Assembly (NCBI RefSeq): GCF_037126465.1
Contig: NC_088204.1
Location: 20,342,804-20,406,803, forward strand
From: Ornithodoros turicata
Lineage: Eukaryota; Arthropoda; Arachnida; Ixodida; Argasidae
Length of the DNA: 64,000 nt
Direction: 5' to 3'
Shown: piece by piece, positions 44,954 through 57,700 of the stretch
Layout of the letters: the number at the start of each line of letters is the position of its first letter
How positions within the stretch are numbered: the first letter of the stretch is position 1
Translations under genes and position numbers: made by a program
The notes under the pieces: model-generated
Seen by the model: only the letters and a program-made list of their open reading frames with translations
Told to the model about the DNA's origin: nothing
The model's database searches: none

Positions 44954-46132
44954 GGGCCCTATCCTGGTCAAAATAATCGAGCTCGATTCCTTCAAATTTC
45001 TTCTGTCATTGGTACAAAATCGAAAAAGGCGTGAATATTAAAAGTGTTTGACACCTTCTATCAACCAATCACCCCACGTGTTATCTTGGAAAGCGACCCG
45101 CCTTATTGGTGTTTCCTCCTGAGAATCCGAAGGCCACACCTGTGATCTGCCCGCCCTGCCTTGTTGCTTCGGTTCTTTGGTGTCGGAAACAGAAAAGTCT
45201 ACCGGCGTAAAACTGAATTTCGTGGAAAATGCGCGGAAAAGCACGCTCGTAATTTCCTTTATTGCTGTTTGTCATTTTTCTTGACGTACAGGTATGCAAG
45301 ACGGCAATGTTTGTGTGACACCGTGATTGTACTTGGTATTTATAATTCGGTATGTGCCCGTGAGATGGCGCTGATGGCAGGCAACAAAACTGACAAAACG
45401 AAGGATCATTGCAAAGGGTCGAACGGACAGTGTGGCGCGAGCCGTAAACGTGTTTATGAGAAATCGGTTCGTGCTTTAAATCTTTTCTTTATATTTTTCT
45501 GTGTGTTCGTGTGCTCGATATGCGAAATGATATTTCGCATTTCAATATGCTTCTTTTGCTTGTGAGCTGTGGGGGTGGTAATGATACCGCAAATAAGCGT
45601 TGACAGTTTTACTCAACAAACAGTGAACTTTGATCGATGAGTTTTTTGTGTGCACACCGCTACGTTGCAATAACATTGATTGTACGACTTGCGGCTGTGA
45701 GGACGCTTCGAAAAGCCCGCCACTTTCACGCATACGACGCCGCGATCGGCGCAGAGAAACGGTGTTACGCGGTGCTTTCTGTCATTATTAAACAAAAACG
45801 AAGAAAGATATGAACTTTTTGTTGGTGACGAGCACATACAGACTTTATACAACACAATAAACGGAAATGCACATGCGGACCCATCACGAAACCCATCGCC
45901 GCTCTAAGTAATCGACCCTCTTTCGCTACATTACTTTGTCATTGTTACGTCAAAATGACGTAGGGTCACGGTCCGAGATTAGGGCGGAGAGGCTGCGAAG
46001 GAAAACTAGGTATAAATTTCAATTGAAAAGGGCGGAATTTAAGGGCGAAGTATATCGTGGCAGCCCCGCCCTACAGCTTGTGACGTAAAGTAATCGAGGT
46101 CGATTACGGTAGTTTTGACGAGGATAGGGCCC
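44954..46132. mobile_element. MITE-like element with GGGCCCTATCCT ends
   Basis: The ends are inverted: GGGCCCTATCCTGGTCAAAA at 44954 and, at the right, TTTTGACGAGGATAGGGCCC ending 46132. Inner matches continue as an ATCGAG(C/G)TCGATT-type palindrome near each end. CTA flanks both sides (44951-44953, 46133-46135), suggesting a 3-bp target duplication. 1179 bp, no transposase frame. The superfamily is uncertain, Harbinger-like at best. Confidence 0.7.
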
Positions 46133-46135
46133 CTA

Positions 46136-47055
46136 GACTCTCCGGCGCATTTGATATACATTGCGGCAGCAGTAAGCATTCTTTTAACTTCTGATTCTCT
46201 ATATACTTTCTCTGTTACTCCCCCTTCTCCCCCTCCCCTTTCACAAAGGAGTGAAACTTGCCGCCTTGTCTGAGCAGGCAGACCTCACTCCTCTTCCTTA
46301 TAACATCGCACCACCACCACCACCAAGCATTGTTTCAAGCGTGCAAGAACGAAAGAGCAACTTAGCCGCAACTGTCTTTTCCCTCGGAGGACAAGTTTTG
46401 AAGAATACACTTTAGGTCCACACATTTGTGAACGTTCACGGTCAGGGAAAAAGCATATCACTTGTTTGAAAGTCCTTAATCGTGAAAATTTGGACAACAG
46501 TAGAACGTAACTTCCTTTTCTGAGTGGCTATCTTATTCTTCTTCGTCTCAAAAGATGTCGGGCGTCGGGCACCGAGCGTGGCTCCGGTTCCCTCCGGTTT
46601 TCTAAAAGTGTCTATGCTGGCGTTCTCTCCGGACACGATCGGTCCGATTTCAGCGTATTTATTAACGACCGGGAGCTGCCGGATCCGGTCTGCTAAAACT
46701 CCCTAATGAACTAGTTGCATGTGGATGCCCCTTCCAAAATAATGCCGATCTCCTAATTAGTGTTCACGTTGAATTACGAACCACTTGGTGTATGACAGTA
46801 GCTCGCTTGCTTTTTAAGCGTTACGTTACTGATGCGTAGTCTCACATACGCTGTTACAGAGGAAAGGAACTGAAAGGGAAACCATCGCGAGGTAAACGGT
46901 ATCGCTAAAATATCGTTCGGTAACGCGCGGATGAGCATGCCGCCGGTTTGCGCTGAACGCCGATGATGATGATGCCACCGGCGCGCCGATTCAAGCCGCC
47001 GTCGCCGACAAAAACTGCATCGGCGCACACCTCTGCTCCTCTACTCGAGCGACTG
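46136..47055. other. Non-coding stretch
   Basis: A short CAC microsatellite lies near 46307-46325. No supported gene on either strand. Confidence 0.4.
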
Positions 47056-47058
47056 TTA

Positions 47059-47869
47059 GGGCCAGTTCTCAATTGGCGACGCCCGACGGGGCGTCGTGAG
47101 CGGGCGGCGGAAATAGACGCGCATTTCCGGCGTTGGGAGAGGAGAGACGTCGAGCAAAAAAAAAAAAAAAAACTGCCATGCCGACCTTCTTTCACGACGT
47201 CGGCGAGAGCTACCGAGAACGACAGCCGGCGACCAATTAGGTGCCACAGAAAGGCCACGCCTCCTGATTTTTCGTCTGCTTTGGACGACGGAATGCCACT
47301 GTAGTGGGAACATGAAAATCGTGCGCGCTGGCGGGACGGCGGAAATGCGCCTCTACTTCCGCCGCCCGCTCACGACGCCGCGTCGGGCGTCGCCAAGTGA
47401 GGGCCAGTTCTCACTGAGGTCGCCAGCTGTCGTTCTCGGCAGCTCCCGCCGACGTCGCGAAAGAATGTCGGCATGGCAGTTTTTCGGCTCGACGTTATCC
47501 TGTCTCAACGCCGGAAATGCACATCTATTTCTGCCGTCCGTTCACGACGCCCGACGCAACGTCGTGAGCTGGCGGCGGAAATAGACGCGCATTTCCGGCG
47601 TTGGGAGAGGTGAGACGTCGAGCCAAAAAATTTGCCATGCCGGTCTCGTTCACGACGTCGGCAAGAGTTGGCGAGAACGATACACTGACGACCAATAAGG
47701 TGCCACAGAAAGGCCACGCCTCATGATTTTTCGTCTGCTTTGGACGACGGAATGCCACTGTGGTGGGAACATGAAAATCGCGCGCGCTGAACGGTCGGCG
47801 GAAATGCGCCTCTACTTCCGCCGCCCGCTCACGACGCCGCGTCGGGCGCCGCCAAGTGAGAACTGGCCC
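47059..47869. mobile_element. Harbinger-type MITE, tandemly doubled
   Basis: The ends GGGCCAGTTCTCA (47059) and TGAGAACTGGCCC (to 47869) are inverted and flanked by TTA on both sides (47056-47058, 47870-47872), as expected for PIF/Harbinger. Internally a unit of about 460 bp is present twice. CGGCGGAAATAGACGCGCA recurs at about 47104 and 47571, and CCACAGAAAGGCCACGCCTC at about 47243 and 47701. A fused internal end (GTGAGGGCCAGTTCTCAC) lies near 47397. No coding capacity. Confidence 0.82.
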
Positions 47870-47872
47870 TTA

Positions 47873-48183
47873 GAGGGAGGCTACGCTAGTCTGGAGCAGT
47901 GCCGTGTGTGCCAAAGGGAGTCTGGCCAGACCTGTATATACTCTCCACCCACTCCACCCACTTTTTGAGCTCTCTGGCCAATCACGAGGCAAAATACAGT
48001 TCGCTATTAATCCCAGGCTATCCAAGCTATAAATTATCTGTATTCACTGGGTGCCGACATTTTCGGGAAACTGGATTGGATTGAATAGGATATTCCCTGA
48101 CGACCAAGCAACATAATGGATTTTGCGTCCACTTTTGACGGCGCCATCTGGATGGAGAGGGGCATGTCGAGAAGACGCAGAAT
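47873..48183. other. Non-coding stretch
   Basis: No gene or repeat recognised; leads into the microsatellite at 48184. Confidence 0.4.
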
Positions 48184-48228
48184 AGCAGAAGCAGAAGTAG
48201 CAGAAGCAGAAGTAGCAGAAGCAGAAGT
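48184..48228 (+). repeat. GCAGAAGTA/GCAGAA microsatellite
   Basis: Short tandem run of GCAGAAGTA and GCAGAA units. Confidence 0.85.
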
Positions 48229-48244
48229 GCATGCTAGCAGAATT

Positions 48245-48332
48245 GATTGGCCGGTAGAACCGCTAGTTGGAACCACTGATCTCGATTGTAAAAGGCTGGA
48301 TCGCGGATAGGGAGCGCGAGCGTGAAGAAACC
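48245..48332 (+). repeat. Dispersed repeat, copy 1 (related empty site of the P element)
   Basis: It contains a segment with CCGGTAGAACCG, TTGGAACCACTGATCTC, then AAAAGGCTGGATCGCG. It matches, on the opposite strand, the two flanks of the P-type element (51440-51517 joined to 58947-58975) but without the element. The similarity is imperfect. Confidence 0.7.
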
Positions 48333-48374
48333 GGCCGCCGTCTTACGGTGCTCACAACAGTCGCCGCAGCGATC

Positions 48375-48443
48375 ATGGCAACTTCTTGCAATTACGGTCG
48401 TACCAACCGTACTGGCAAGGTTACAGGGCCTAAATTTATACAG
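48375..48443 (+). pseudogene. THAP-like first exon with a lost zinc ligand (tentative)
   Basis: From ATG 48375 the frame reads MATSCNYGRTNRTGKVTG and ends at ATACAG followed by GTGAGT, a good splice donor. THAP proteins start M-x-x-S-C-x(2-4)-Y-G-C-x-N-R. Here the second zinc Cys position is Arg (CGT, one base from TGT). I found no matching second THAP exon downstream. A later acceptor/donor pair encloses 49004-49065, and another possible Cys-rich exon lies near 50238-50401, but these cannot be joined with confidence. Possibly a decayed relative of the THAP gene at 51.8 kb. Confidence 0.3.
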
Positions 48444-48449
48444 GTGAGT

Positions 48450-51430
48450 CACTCTTTATCGAGGAATAAATAGGCGTTCATTCTGTATATTTAGTTGACC
48501 ATTATGAAGTGTTTTTTTGCCCAAAACGAGCACTGGATGCAGGTTGCTTGATCGCTCTTCCGACGTTCAATCGAGCACACTTGCATTTTACCCGGCGGCA
48601 AATACAGTTTGAGTGCATAATATGCTTGAAAGAACACGTTACACTACACAGGTAGTGTTGTCATCAATATATGTGCGAGCACTCGAGCGCTTTTTTGCAT
48701 GCATTGCTAGCATGGTACACGGTGTTCTCTGCGGAAGCAAGTGCCACATTCATTTCTTTGAATTACCTTCGCGCACAAGTTCGGTATTACGTCATAATGA
48801 GACCACGATTGTCACCTTTTTTCATGTATTGGTATTGTTTTGTGCCTTGGTTTGATTTGTGACAAAGAATCCTACGTAACGGTGGTGTGGCGCGACTTGA
48901 ATAACGCCTTTGTCTGAGCTGTATCGTCAGCTTGTTACGATAGTAATAATTTGTAGCGTGTCGTGCTATTTGAAGCAGTTTTTAAGGGTGGTCTCTCAAT
49001 ACAGGTTTCGTCATGAGGGCTACCCAGTGAATAATCTGTGTAGTGTGATACGACTGGGTGTACAGGTAAGTATCACGTTCCTCATCCACTGGTTTCTACT
49101 TTACAGGAAGGAACAACCTCAGTGCACGCACTGTGGTTAGCCTCTCTCAGTTTTGCATATTTTCTTACATGTTCACATCAGAAACACACCTTACACTTTA
49201 GGCTCCTTCACCCAGCAATATAATAATTATAATTCTTTTTAGAAGAGTTCCCCATATTCTTTTTAGAATAGTTTTTCATCGTTTTAATTTTTAGAAGATA
49301 CAGGGATTGTAAACCATGTTTTAAACTGATGTTTTAACATTTGTCCAATGCATTTATTAAACAACATATTCATTTTTAACTGGTTGCACCCAAACCAATG
49401 TTCTGATGTATTATTTCCTTTGTTGTCGATGCACCATAAAAATTGGAATAATCATCATCAATGCAGGTTACTTCACAGCTTCCTCGACATACTCAAGAAA
49501 CGGGTGCAGAACCTGCGTAATGCCCACAAACTTTGATTACCACAGCACCTCCAAAAAGTATGTGTCACATGGAATTTTTAACATGGGATTCACAGTATAT
49601 AATACCTTGTATTAACTGTTGTAGATCTAAGCCGTCTCTACAGTACACTCTCAGAAATTAAAACCGTGAGAACCGTGATAATTGTTTCAGTTAATAGGCA
49701 TGCACATATATGCTATAAGAAGAAAATTATTTCTTGAGAATGCACTTCTCTGGCTACTGTGTTGTTTACATCTACTGTTGATCACATTCATTTATCACAT
49801 ATTATATTCTTATATATATTATTATATTAACATATTTGATCACATTAAATTCAAAATTCATCATATATAAGAAAATACCAGGAGGGAAGTTGCTATTCAT
49901 TGCTCATTCTAACCTAAAATTGAGTGCTACAAATTTAGAGAGAGTACCTGTCCATTGTCATTCCTAAAATATATATTGTCATTGTAGCAAGGTCATAAAA
50001 CAATAAATGTAGTCTTTTGTGACCTCCCTGCACATTCATTGTATCCTGAAACGCATAAGTGCAAGAAATAACTTGAATAAACTTGATGTTGTATAAACTT
50101 GATATAAAATGTTGAATAATATAATGTATGATATAAAATGTTGAATAAACTTGAACTTGTATATTCTCTTTACTCACCATCAGTGACCTTCTTTACAAAA
50201 GCATATCGTGTTAGATTTTTTTTGTTTACGTTTCACAGACGGTGTACACGAGGGCCAAAATGACAAAATCACAACTGTTTCAAGCTCCAAATCGTCCTGC
50301 TGCAATTATCCTGTTGCAGACCATACGTGTGTAGTGCAAGAAGGCCCTTGCACATCAAAATGTAAGATGGGAGTCACAGTTAATGCAAAGTGGTTCCTAT
50401 GAGAGACTTCGATGCTGAACAAAATTGTGCAAACTGCGGAAGGTGCCATAGAAGATACTCAGAAAGCGTGTCTGGTCTCACAACGGTGCTACGGCGCTCT
50501 CTTTTAGATGACGATGATACTCATTGGAGTTTCAGATGTGCAGCTGCATTTTTTCGAACGTGCTCCACATAACAAGCATGACAAAGTCAGCACTGGATAG
50601 CAGGCCCCGTTCCTAAGCAGCTTTGCTCACGCTGCAGTTGTATTCAGCAAAAGCATGTGAGTACTCGAGAAGGACATTCAGTTTGGCACAACCGCGCCTG
50701 CAAATAATCAGAACAAATGAAGGAAGAAACAAACAAACATAGAAGGGCTGTACTTCAAAAAGAGGTAAATCTTGTGTCTCAAGGAGGTGTTACCACTTTT
50801 AAGTAACTTAATTGATTAAGCTTACATCACTACCTGATTAACTGTCCTAACGAGCGTGTTCTAATTGCGTGAAGCAATTAAATTACGCTCACAACGTATT
50901 TGGGCTGCTTCGGCGTGTCCATATTTGCGAGGCAAAGCACCGCAGTCGTTCACTAAAAGACACTTTCTGCGGCGGTGCTTGATATAAATCATACGAAACC
51001 GGTACACGGCTAAAACAACGGCTGTGATTCTACAGAACGATCTCTTTCTGCCATGCGAGTATATATCCTTTCCCGGACCGTTCTTTATGGAACAATTTTT
51101 GTCCAGAACGCAGCACGGGATATTACATACATGGTGGTTGTTAACCTCACATCCTTTCTTGTTGAAATATTGGCTGGGAAACGTACTGTAGTACAATCCC
51201 CAGCGCTGCACTGCTGTGACGGTCTAGTTTCGGAATGCAAAACATAACGTAATTAAGAATCGAACGGCAGGACACCTGTGAAACACTGTTAGGATACATC
51301 AGTATACTGGCACCTTACAAAATTGTGTGATGACAAGCAACGATCAACGCCTGCAGCGCTATAAATACTCACAATCCAATTGCCTCCCATTGTTTTCTAT
51401 GGGCGCACACTGCGCTTTAGGGCCTCCCAA
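48450..51430. other. Intergenic or intronic stretch with weak exon-like pieces
   Basis: 49004-49065 is bordered by CAATACAG and GTAAGT. 50238-50401 follows a TTTCACAG site and has a Cys-rich frame with CVVQEGPCTSKCK. An AT-rich part at 50060-50160 repeats TTGAATAAACTTGA and offers several AATAAA signals. None of this forms a gene I can support. Confidence 0.25.
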
Positions 51431-51439
51431 CATGGCGGC

Positions 51440-51517
51440 CCGAATGCACGCCTCTCCCCCGCGAGCCCCTCTCCCATGCGCCATCCAGCCTTTATAGATA
51501 GAGATCAGTGGTTTCAA
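51440..51517 (-). repeat. Dispersed repeat, copy 2, left part (P element target)
   Basis: On the minus strand it reads TTGAAACCACTGATCTCTATC then ATAAAGGCTGGATGGCGCA, matching 48268-48320. The repeat is interrupted at 51518 and resumes at 58947. Confidence 0.7.
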
Positions 51518-51527
51518 CAGGGGGGCC
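51518..51527 (+). repeat. Left terminal inverted repeat of P-type element
   Basis: CAGGGGGGCC; the right end reads CAGGGGTGCC on the opposite strand. Confidence 0.7.
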
Positions 51528-51579
51528 ATATGTCCGCCATTTTTGTAACTACCCTCAAGCGGTCGCTTGTGGCAACGCC

Positions 51580-51594
51580 GCCATCTTGTCATGG
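51580..51594 (+). repeat. Left subterminal inverted repeat (candidate THAP binding site)
   Basis: GCCATCTTGTCATGG, 62 bases from the left tip. Its inverted partner is 51 bases from the right tip. Drosophila P elements have analogous 11-bp internal inverted repeats; the binding role here is inference. Confidence 0.6.
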
Positions 51595-51796
51595 ACCCAC
51601 GTCACGGAGCCATCATCCAATGATATGCCCCGCTGGTTTGTTTTCCTTATGTTTTGATCATTCCGCCTGTTCGCTCCCCCGTTTCGTCTGCTTCGCCGGC
51701 GGCGAGATTTTCCAAAGTCGGGATTAGGGTTCAGACGCGATTGTGTTTTGCTTTCATCAGTCTTCCGAATTTTTTATGGCGTATCCATAATCGAAC

Positions 51797-54700
51797 ATGG
51801 TACTTTGTTGTTATCCGGGTTGCAGTAACCGTTCCACGTTTGCTGGCAAAGCATCTGGCATAACATACCACCAGTAAGTACGCCACTTGGAATGTGCTTT
51901 CAGTTGTAGTTTCACTTCCCGACTACACTTCCTAGCTTCCCTCGAGAACCGTCTCTACGATTGTCGTGGGAACATGCGATCGGGAGACCAGACTTTGTGC
52001 CAACAAAACACAGCGTGGTCTGCTCGAAGCACTTCAGAAACGAAGACTTCGACAGAACTTCGCTAACACGGGTCCGTCTACGTGAAGGTGCTGTCCCCAT
52101 TCCTTCGCTGCAGGTTCAGCAGGTAGGCATCGTAAACAAAATGCAATGGTGTAGTCAATTATCGGTGGCTGCATTGCCTCCAGTTGCTTGGGAAGGAGCC
52201 AGAAGTTGCTGGAGTGAGCGATCCCGAACCCAGCGCACAAGAGGCAAGCATTGATGACAGTATGTGTATTATAATAAACAGCACATCTTCTTATTATCTC
52301 ATCACAGTTGCTTGAGGAACAGTCAAGCATGCCAGGAGTGAGCATGCCAGAACCCAGTGCACAAGAGGCAGGACATGTGAGCATATATATCATGTGAACA
52401 GTATATGCCTGCGACATGGTTGTCTCAATCTCAGTGTCATGCCCAAGCGGCTCCCCGTGAGACCTGGACGAACTTGTGTCGGGAAAGTAGTAGCAAAAAG
52501 TTAACCTAGGTCCCACTGCCAGTGTGTACTCCTTCATTCCCCATGGTGTTCACCAGGAACTGCAGAAAGGCTTCACAGTGGTAGAACCCAGATTTCGAAC
52601 AACTGTGTCGCAGGCAGTATACATATGAGTATCACAGTTGTTCTCATATTACAGGTGCACGAGGTCGCGGATATGCCTTCTGTGCCTCCTTCACCTGCTT
52701 TGGTAAGTGCTAAAAATCTCCTGAAAACGTATTGCAGTGGTTCTGAAACCACGTACGTTATGGCATGGGCGACTATCTTTATGTGGAGTCGCTTCAATAA
52801 AACTTTTGATGAGTCTATGCCTGTAGAAACTGTCTTATTTTGAAGTACAGGGAGTCCAAATTGCTGTCCTTTACGCAGGTTGTTGAACGAGAGCGTGTCA
52901 CGAAAAAAATATTTGAATCTGCTACCTGAGTTACAAACAGGTTCTATGTCAGGAGTATCACCCGTTTGTTACTCAAGTAGCAGGAAAGTAGCATTCGTTT
53001 TTCTTTTATTGCTCTCTTTAAATATTTTTTCCTGACACTCGCTCGTTGAACACACTCGTATCTATATCCTTTTCCTCCCCTCTATAGGACATATCGGTGG
53101 GTGACGTACAAGAAGACATCAGTGGAGTGAGTTATTCACTTACCTCCGCATGCACATTGTCATGGTGCTGTTTAGCATCTCAACTTGGGAAGTTTTCCAT
53201 TACAATATCCCTTCTCTTAATCTATAGGACAGCACTGGGTTTGACTGCACACATATTCTTATATGTGACGAACAAAATGACCCATTGGTAAGACATATCA
53301 CCGACTACGCAATAAGTATTTATGCATGCAGTTCTTAGGGCCGTCATTTAACTTGTGGGTACGTGGGTTTTGACTGTTGGTTTAGGTGTCATAAATTGTG
53401 CATCTTGTTGCAGCAATAACGTCTTTTCAGCATAATGCTATCTTTTGTATTTTGCTTCTAGAGCTTCACTGATGACACAAGTTCAGTAGGGACACCTGGG
53501 CCATCCGTTCAGTCATCCAGGCTGTCGTCTGTAGTAAGTCTTATTGCACTTTTTGTAGTATCTAAATGCTGCATGCAAGGGAGGTTAACTGCTATAATTA
53601 AAGCAAGGAATAAAGAAACCTAAGGAGGGAGCGCACCACATTATCTTGGTTGGAGAAGGTGTGGTGGAAACGGAGGACAAAAAGTGGCAGAATTGATGTT
53701 ACTCCACACGGGCAATGTAAATTAAAGGATGTAGTGTGGTGCCATTAGAGTTGGTCAAACAAAGGCCGGGGGGAGAGGGAGCGAAGCACATGAGCAGCTA
53801 GCCAAGAGAGGAACTTTGTTCAACCAACAGCTATATGGCAGCCACTCTCTCCTTTGGCTTCTTTCCTCCATGAATTAGGGTATGCGGACTCTACAAAATT
53901 GAACATCTTTATGATGCACTATTCATTTATGCTCCTATCTGTCTGACCTTTTCAGGGCACTTCCCCGCTTGCCTCCCTTACCAGCCCAAGCACCAGCAGA
54001 GGCGTGCTCGTGGTAAGGGTAATACTCATAAACATAACACTTGAATATGATATTATACATTATGTCGTGAACTGGCAGTACCTGATAGGAAACAGATGCA
54101 ATATCTGTAGTTACAACTTGTGACACGGACGTCTGAAATCTCAGTTCCACGCTATGGCTATGTTCTGCAATTTCTGGTGGGCACAGTGCTGGGAATGAAG
54201 TATAGTAAAGAGTAGAGATGGGACGAATCCAGAATCTTGCGAATCCGAATCCCAGGAAGTTTCTGCGAATCCATGAATCTTACGAATCTCGAATCTTTCA
54301 AATCCTTTTTTTAAAAAGAGTTTGAAAAGCCAAGAAAAAAAAAGACTTCTACTGGAGAGTGCTTTGAAGCAGGATATGACACATTTGTTGAATGAAAAAA
54401 AAAAGTTCAGTTTCGGGTGAAAGTATACCCATATAGTATATCTAACGTATTGTTCATCGACTACGAAAAATTCATAAATTCTCGTGTCTGAATTATTTCC
54501 ATAAAGCTAAAGCAACAATCAAAAGCAAAACCATATTACTTTTAAACTTGTAATGTAACAGTTCCAGCCTGAACTCTTTCAGCCAGAGCAATGTAAACAA
54601 ACAAACAAGAAAACACCCGTCGGTCAATGAGGCTTTCGGCGGACACCGGAGGCGCCAGTTTATAAAAGAATCAACCAAATGTGGTCAGTGGATTTGAAAG

Positions 54701-57700
54701 ACTCGATTCGCCGTTTGGGATTCGGATTCCCCAATCTCGAATCCCTGCCTACGATTCGTGGATTTGAGGATTCGCGGATTCGGCTGGCACATCCCTAGTA
54801 AAGAGTAATATTAGGACGCAGTCTACATGTTTACTACTACTTTCCTCATACTGTTCTGTTCTGAACTTCTGGAGAGTCGCTAAGGCGTCATACAGAGATT
54901 TCATACAACTGTGTCCATAGCTGTTCATGCCTGCTGAACAGACTCAGTTACATTTGCGGCTGACATATACATCACGAGAAACTGGTCAGACCACTTCACG
55001 AAGAGAGTGATAAAAAGATACTTGAGTTGCAAACATGTGGTACATCAAGAGCAGCACTTGTTTGTGCCACAAAGGTATCCTCCAGTTTCTGTGTAGCACT
55101 CTTATTACGAAGCACTCTGGTCGGTTTTTCATGATGCACTTGTATAGTGTGTAACTATTGACACGGGTAACTATTGATATTTGTTTTGTTGGGTGGGGCA
55201 AATAATAATGCACTGTGCATAGTGCAGTTCGAGGTTAAATATTTTTGCATTAAGAAGTGCCCTCAAAGGAAAAAAATTAGATAAATACGTGTATTTGCAG
55301 ACAGTTGGATGTCATGGGGAACTGTCCAGTTCATTCGGCATTTGTGCATGCTGATGATTCTTACTAACCCTCATACATGTTACAATGAATTGTACTCAGT
55401 CTGAGCCAATAAAAATGGATTCTATCGACCACAATGCCATGAGGTCCTTGTGATTTGCATGCCTGATACTTTGTCACCTGTTGCGGCTGCTACGATTCAA
55501 AGCCAAATCTCTTCTTTATTCGGTAAGTATACTCTATATACCAAAGGAAGTAAGTATTTTGTTTCACGTGCATGTTGACACTGAGAAAATATCTAAAGTT
55601 AGGTGCAATTGCTCATATGGCAACTTATTCTCCGTGCTCTATTCAAACTCCCTTCGCATGAAGTACCAGCACACTCTTCTCCCTATTTTGAGTCATGAGG
55701 GATTTTCTTTTAATTGTACTATTAAGCCAATATAAATGCATGTCACCAGAATCTGCAAAAGGTCGCAGTACCTGAAGTAGTACGCATGCTCCGTTTTGTG
55801 ACTTGCCGGAATATCCAGTGGAGTCTATGCAATAAGGTACCTGCATATTGTCCTAGGAAAACTCAGCTGAGGACACACCTGTGAAAGCCTTCCTCAAAAA
55901 AGAAGTAAGACGAATTGGCAATCTGAACACCATCAGCAAAAAGCGGATCAAGGCATTGCAGCAAGCCCAACGCCGTATAAAGCAGAAGGTTGCTAAATTG
56001 CAGCACATCATATCAGATTTGACTTCCAAAAACATTTTGCTTGAAGAACATGCAGGCTGTCTTGAAAACATTGCTGGGGCGAACAAAGATCTGCTGATGC
56101 GACAAGTAGCGAAAAAGGGAGGAACCAGTTTGCCACATCAGTATAGCCCTGAGTTGCGTGCCTTTGCACTCACCCTTCATTTCTACTCACCGCGTGCCTA
56201 CAACTACGTTCGTAAAACGTTTGACACATGCTTGCCCCATCCACGCACTATAAAAAAGTGGTACCAGTCGATTGATGGAGAAGCTGGATTTTCAAAGGAA
56301 GCACTGTCTGCATTGGAAATGAAGGCTGTCATTAACTCAAAGAAAGGAGTACAAACTGCGTGCAGCCTTATGGTTGACGAAATGGCCATTAGAAGACACA
56401 TTGAGTGGGATGGGAGGAGGACGTACGGGTATGCAACTGCTGGGCCAAATTGTGAAGATTCCAGCGTAGTTGCCAAAGAAGCTTTCGTGATGCTGCTTGT
56501 TGCACTGAGTGAACAGTGGAAGTTACCTATTGGCTACTTTCTGGTTGATGGGATTACCGGAGAACAACGAAGTAACCTTGTACTCGAAGGGTTGTCGCTT
56601 TGTCACGACGCTGGCGTGACAGTTGTTTCCCTAACCTGTGATGGTGCTGCAGCCAACCTATCTATGCTTCAAAACCTTGGTTGCTCACTGCAGTACGACA
56701 GCTTACGCACAAGCTTTCCACACCCCAACACGGCGATGCCTATAAGTGTTTTTCTTGATGCGTGCCACATGTTGAAGTTGGTGAGGAACGCACTCTGCCA
56801 CTTCAAGTCGTTTGTTGACGAAGATGGGCATGAAATATCGTGGAAGCACATTGAAGCCCTTCACTCAATCCAGCAGAAAGAGGGACTTCATGCAGCAAAT
56901 AGACTACGAACAGCACATGTACATTTTCAACAACAGGTCATGAAGGTCAGCCTTGCTGCAGAGCTTCTCAGCACATCAGTTGCAGATGCCATAAGTGAGT
57001 GTCGAGACCTGGGTGTACCTGGATTTGAAAACACTAAAGGAACTGAGAGGTTCTTGAGGATAATTAACAACGTATTTGACGTCCTAAACTCTGTAAATGT
57101 TCACCAGAAATGTTGGAAGAAGCCGCTGTGTCCTGGAAATATTGAAGATGCCCGAATAATGTTCCAGATGGCTACATCCTACATACTTGCTCTTCGTAAA
57201 AGTGAATGTGGAAAATCTGGGCCACTTCTTGTGCAGACAAACCGAAAAACCGGATTCCTTGGCTTCCTTGTGTGCTGCAATAGTATCATTCAGCTCTACG
57301 ACTTCCTTCTTTCCAAGTCCCTTGTCAAGCATCTTCCCACACACAGGGTCAGCCAAGACCATCTTGAACTCTTCTTTGGTTTGATAAGGTCACATGGTGG
57401 CTACAACAACAACCCAACCGCAAGGCAATTCGAAGCAGCCTACAAAAGGTTGATTGTTAATACCGAAGTAGAAGCCTCTGAAAAGGGGAACTGCCTTCCA
57501 CTTGAAAACATCTCAGTACTTCATGTCAGCAGTGTGACACAACCTCGTTCAGAAGATGTCATAAATTGGACATCGAAAGGACGAAGCAACACAGCTGAAG
57601 GAATTCTCCAAGATGACCTTCCTGACCATGATTACTTCTCGGACCCAACGGAGCCAACCATTTTTGGGGACAGAATAATTGTTTTCATTGCGGGACATAT

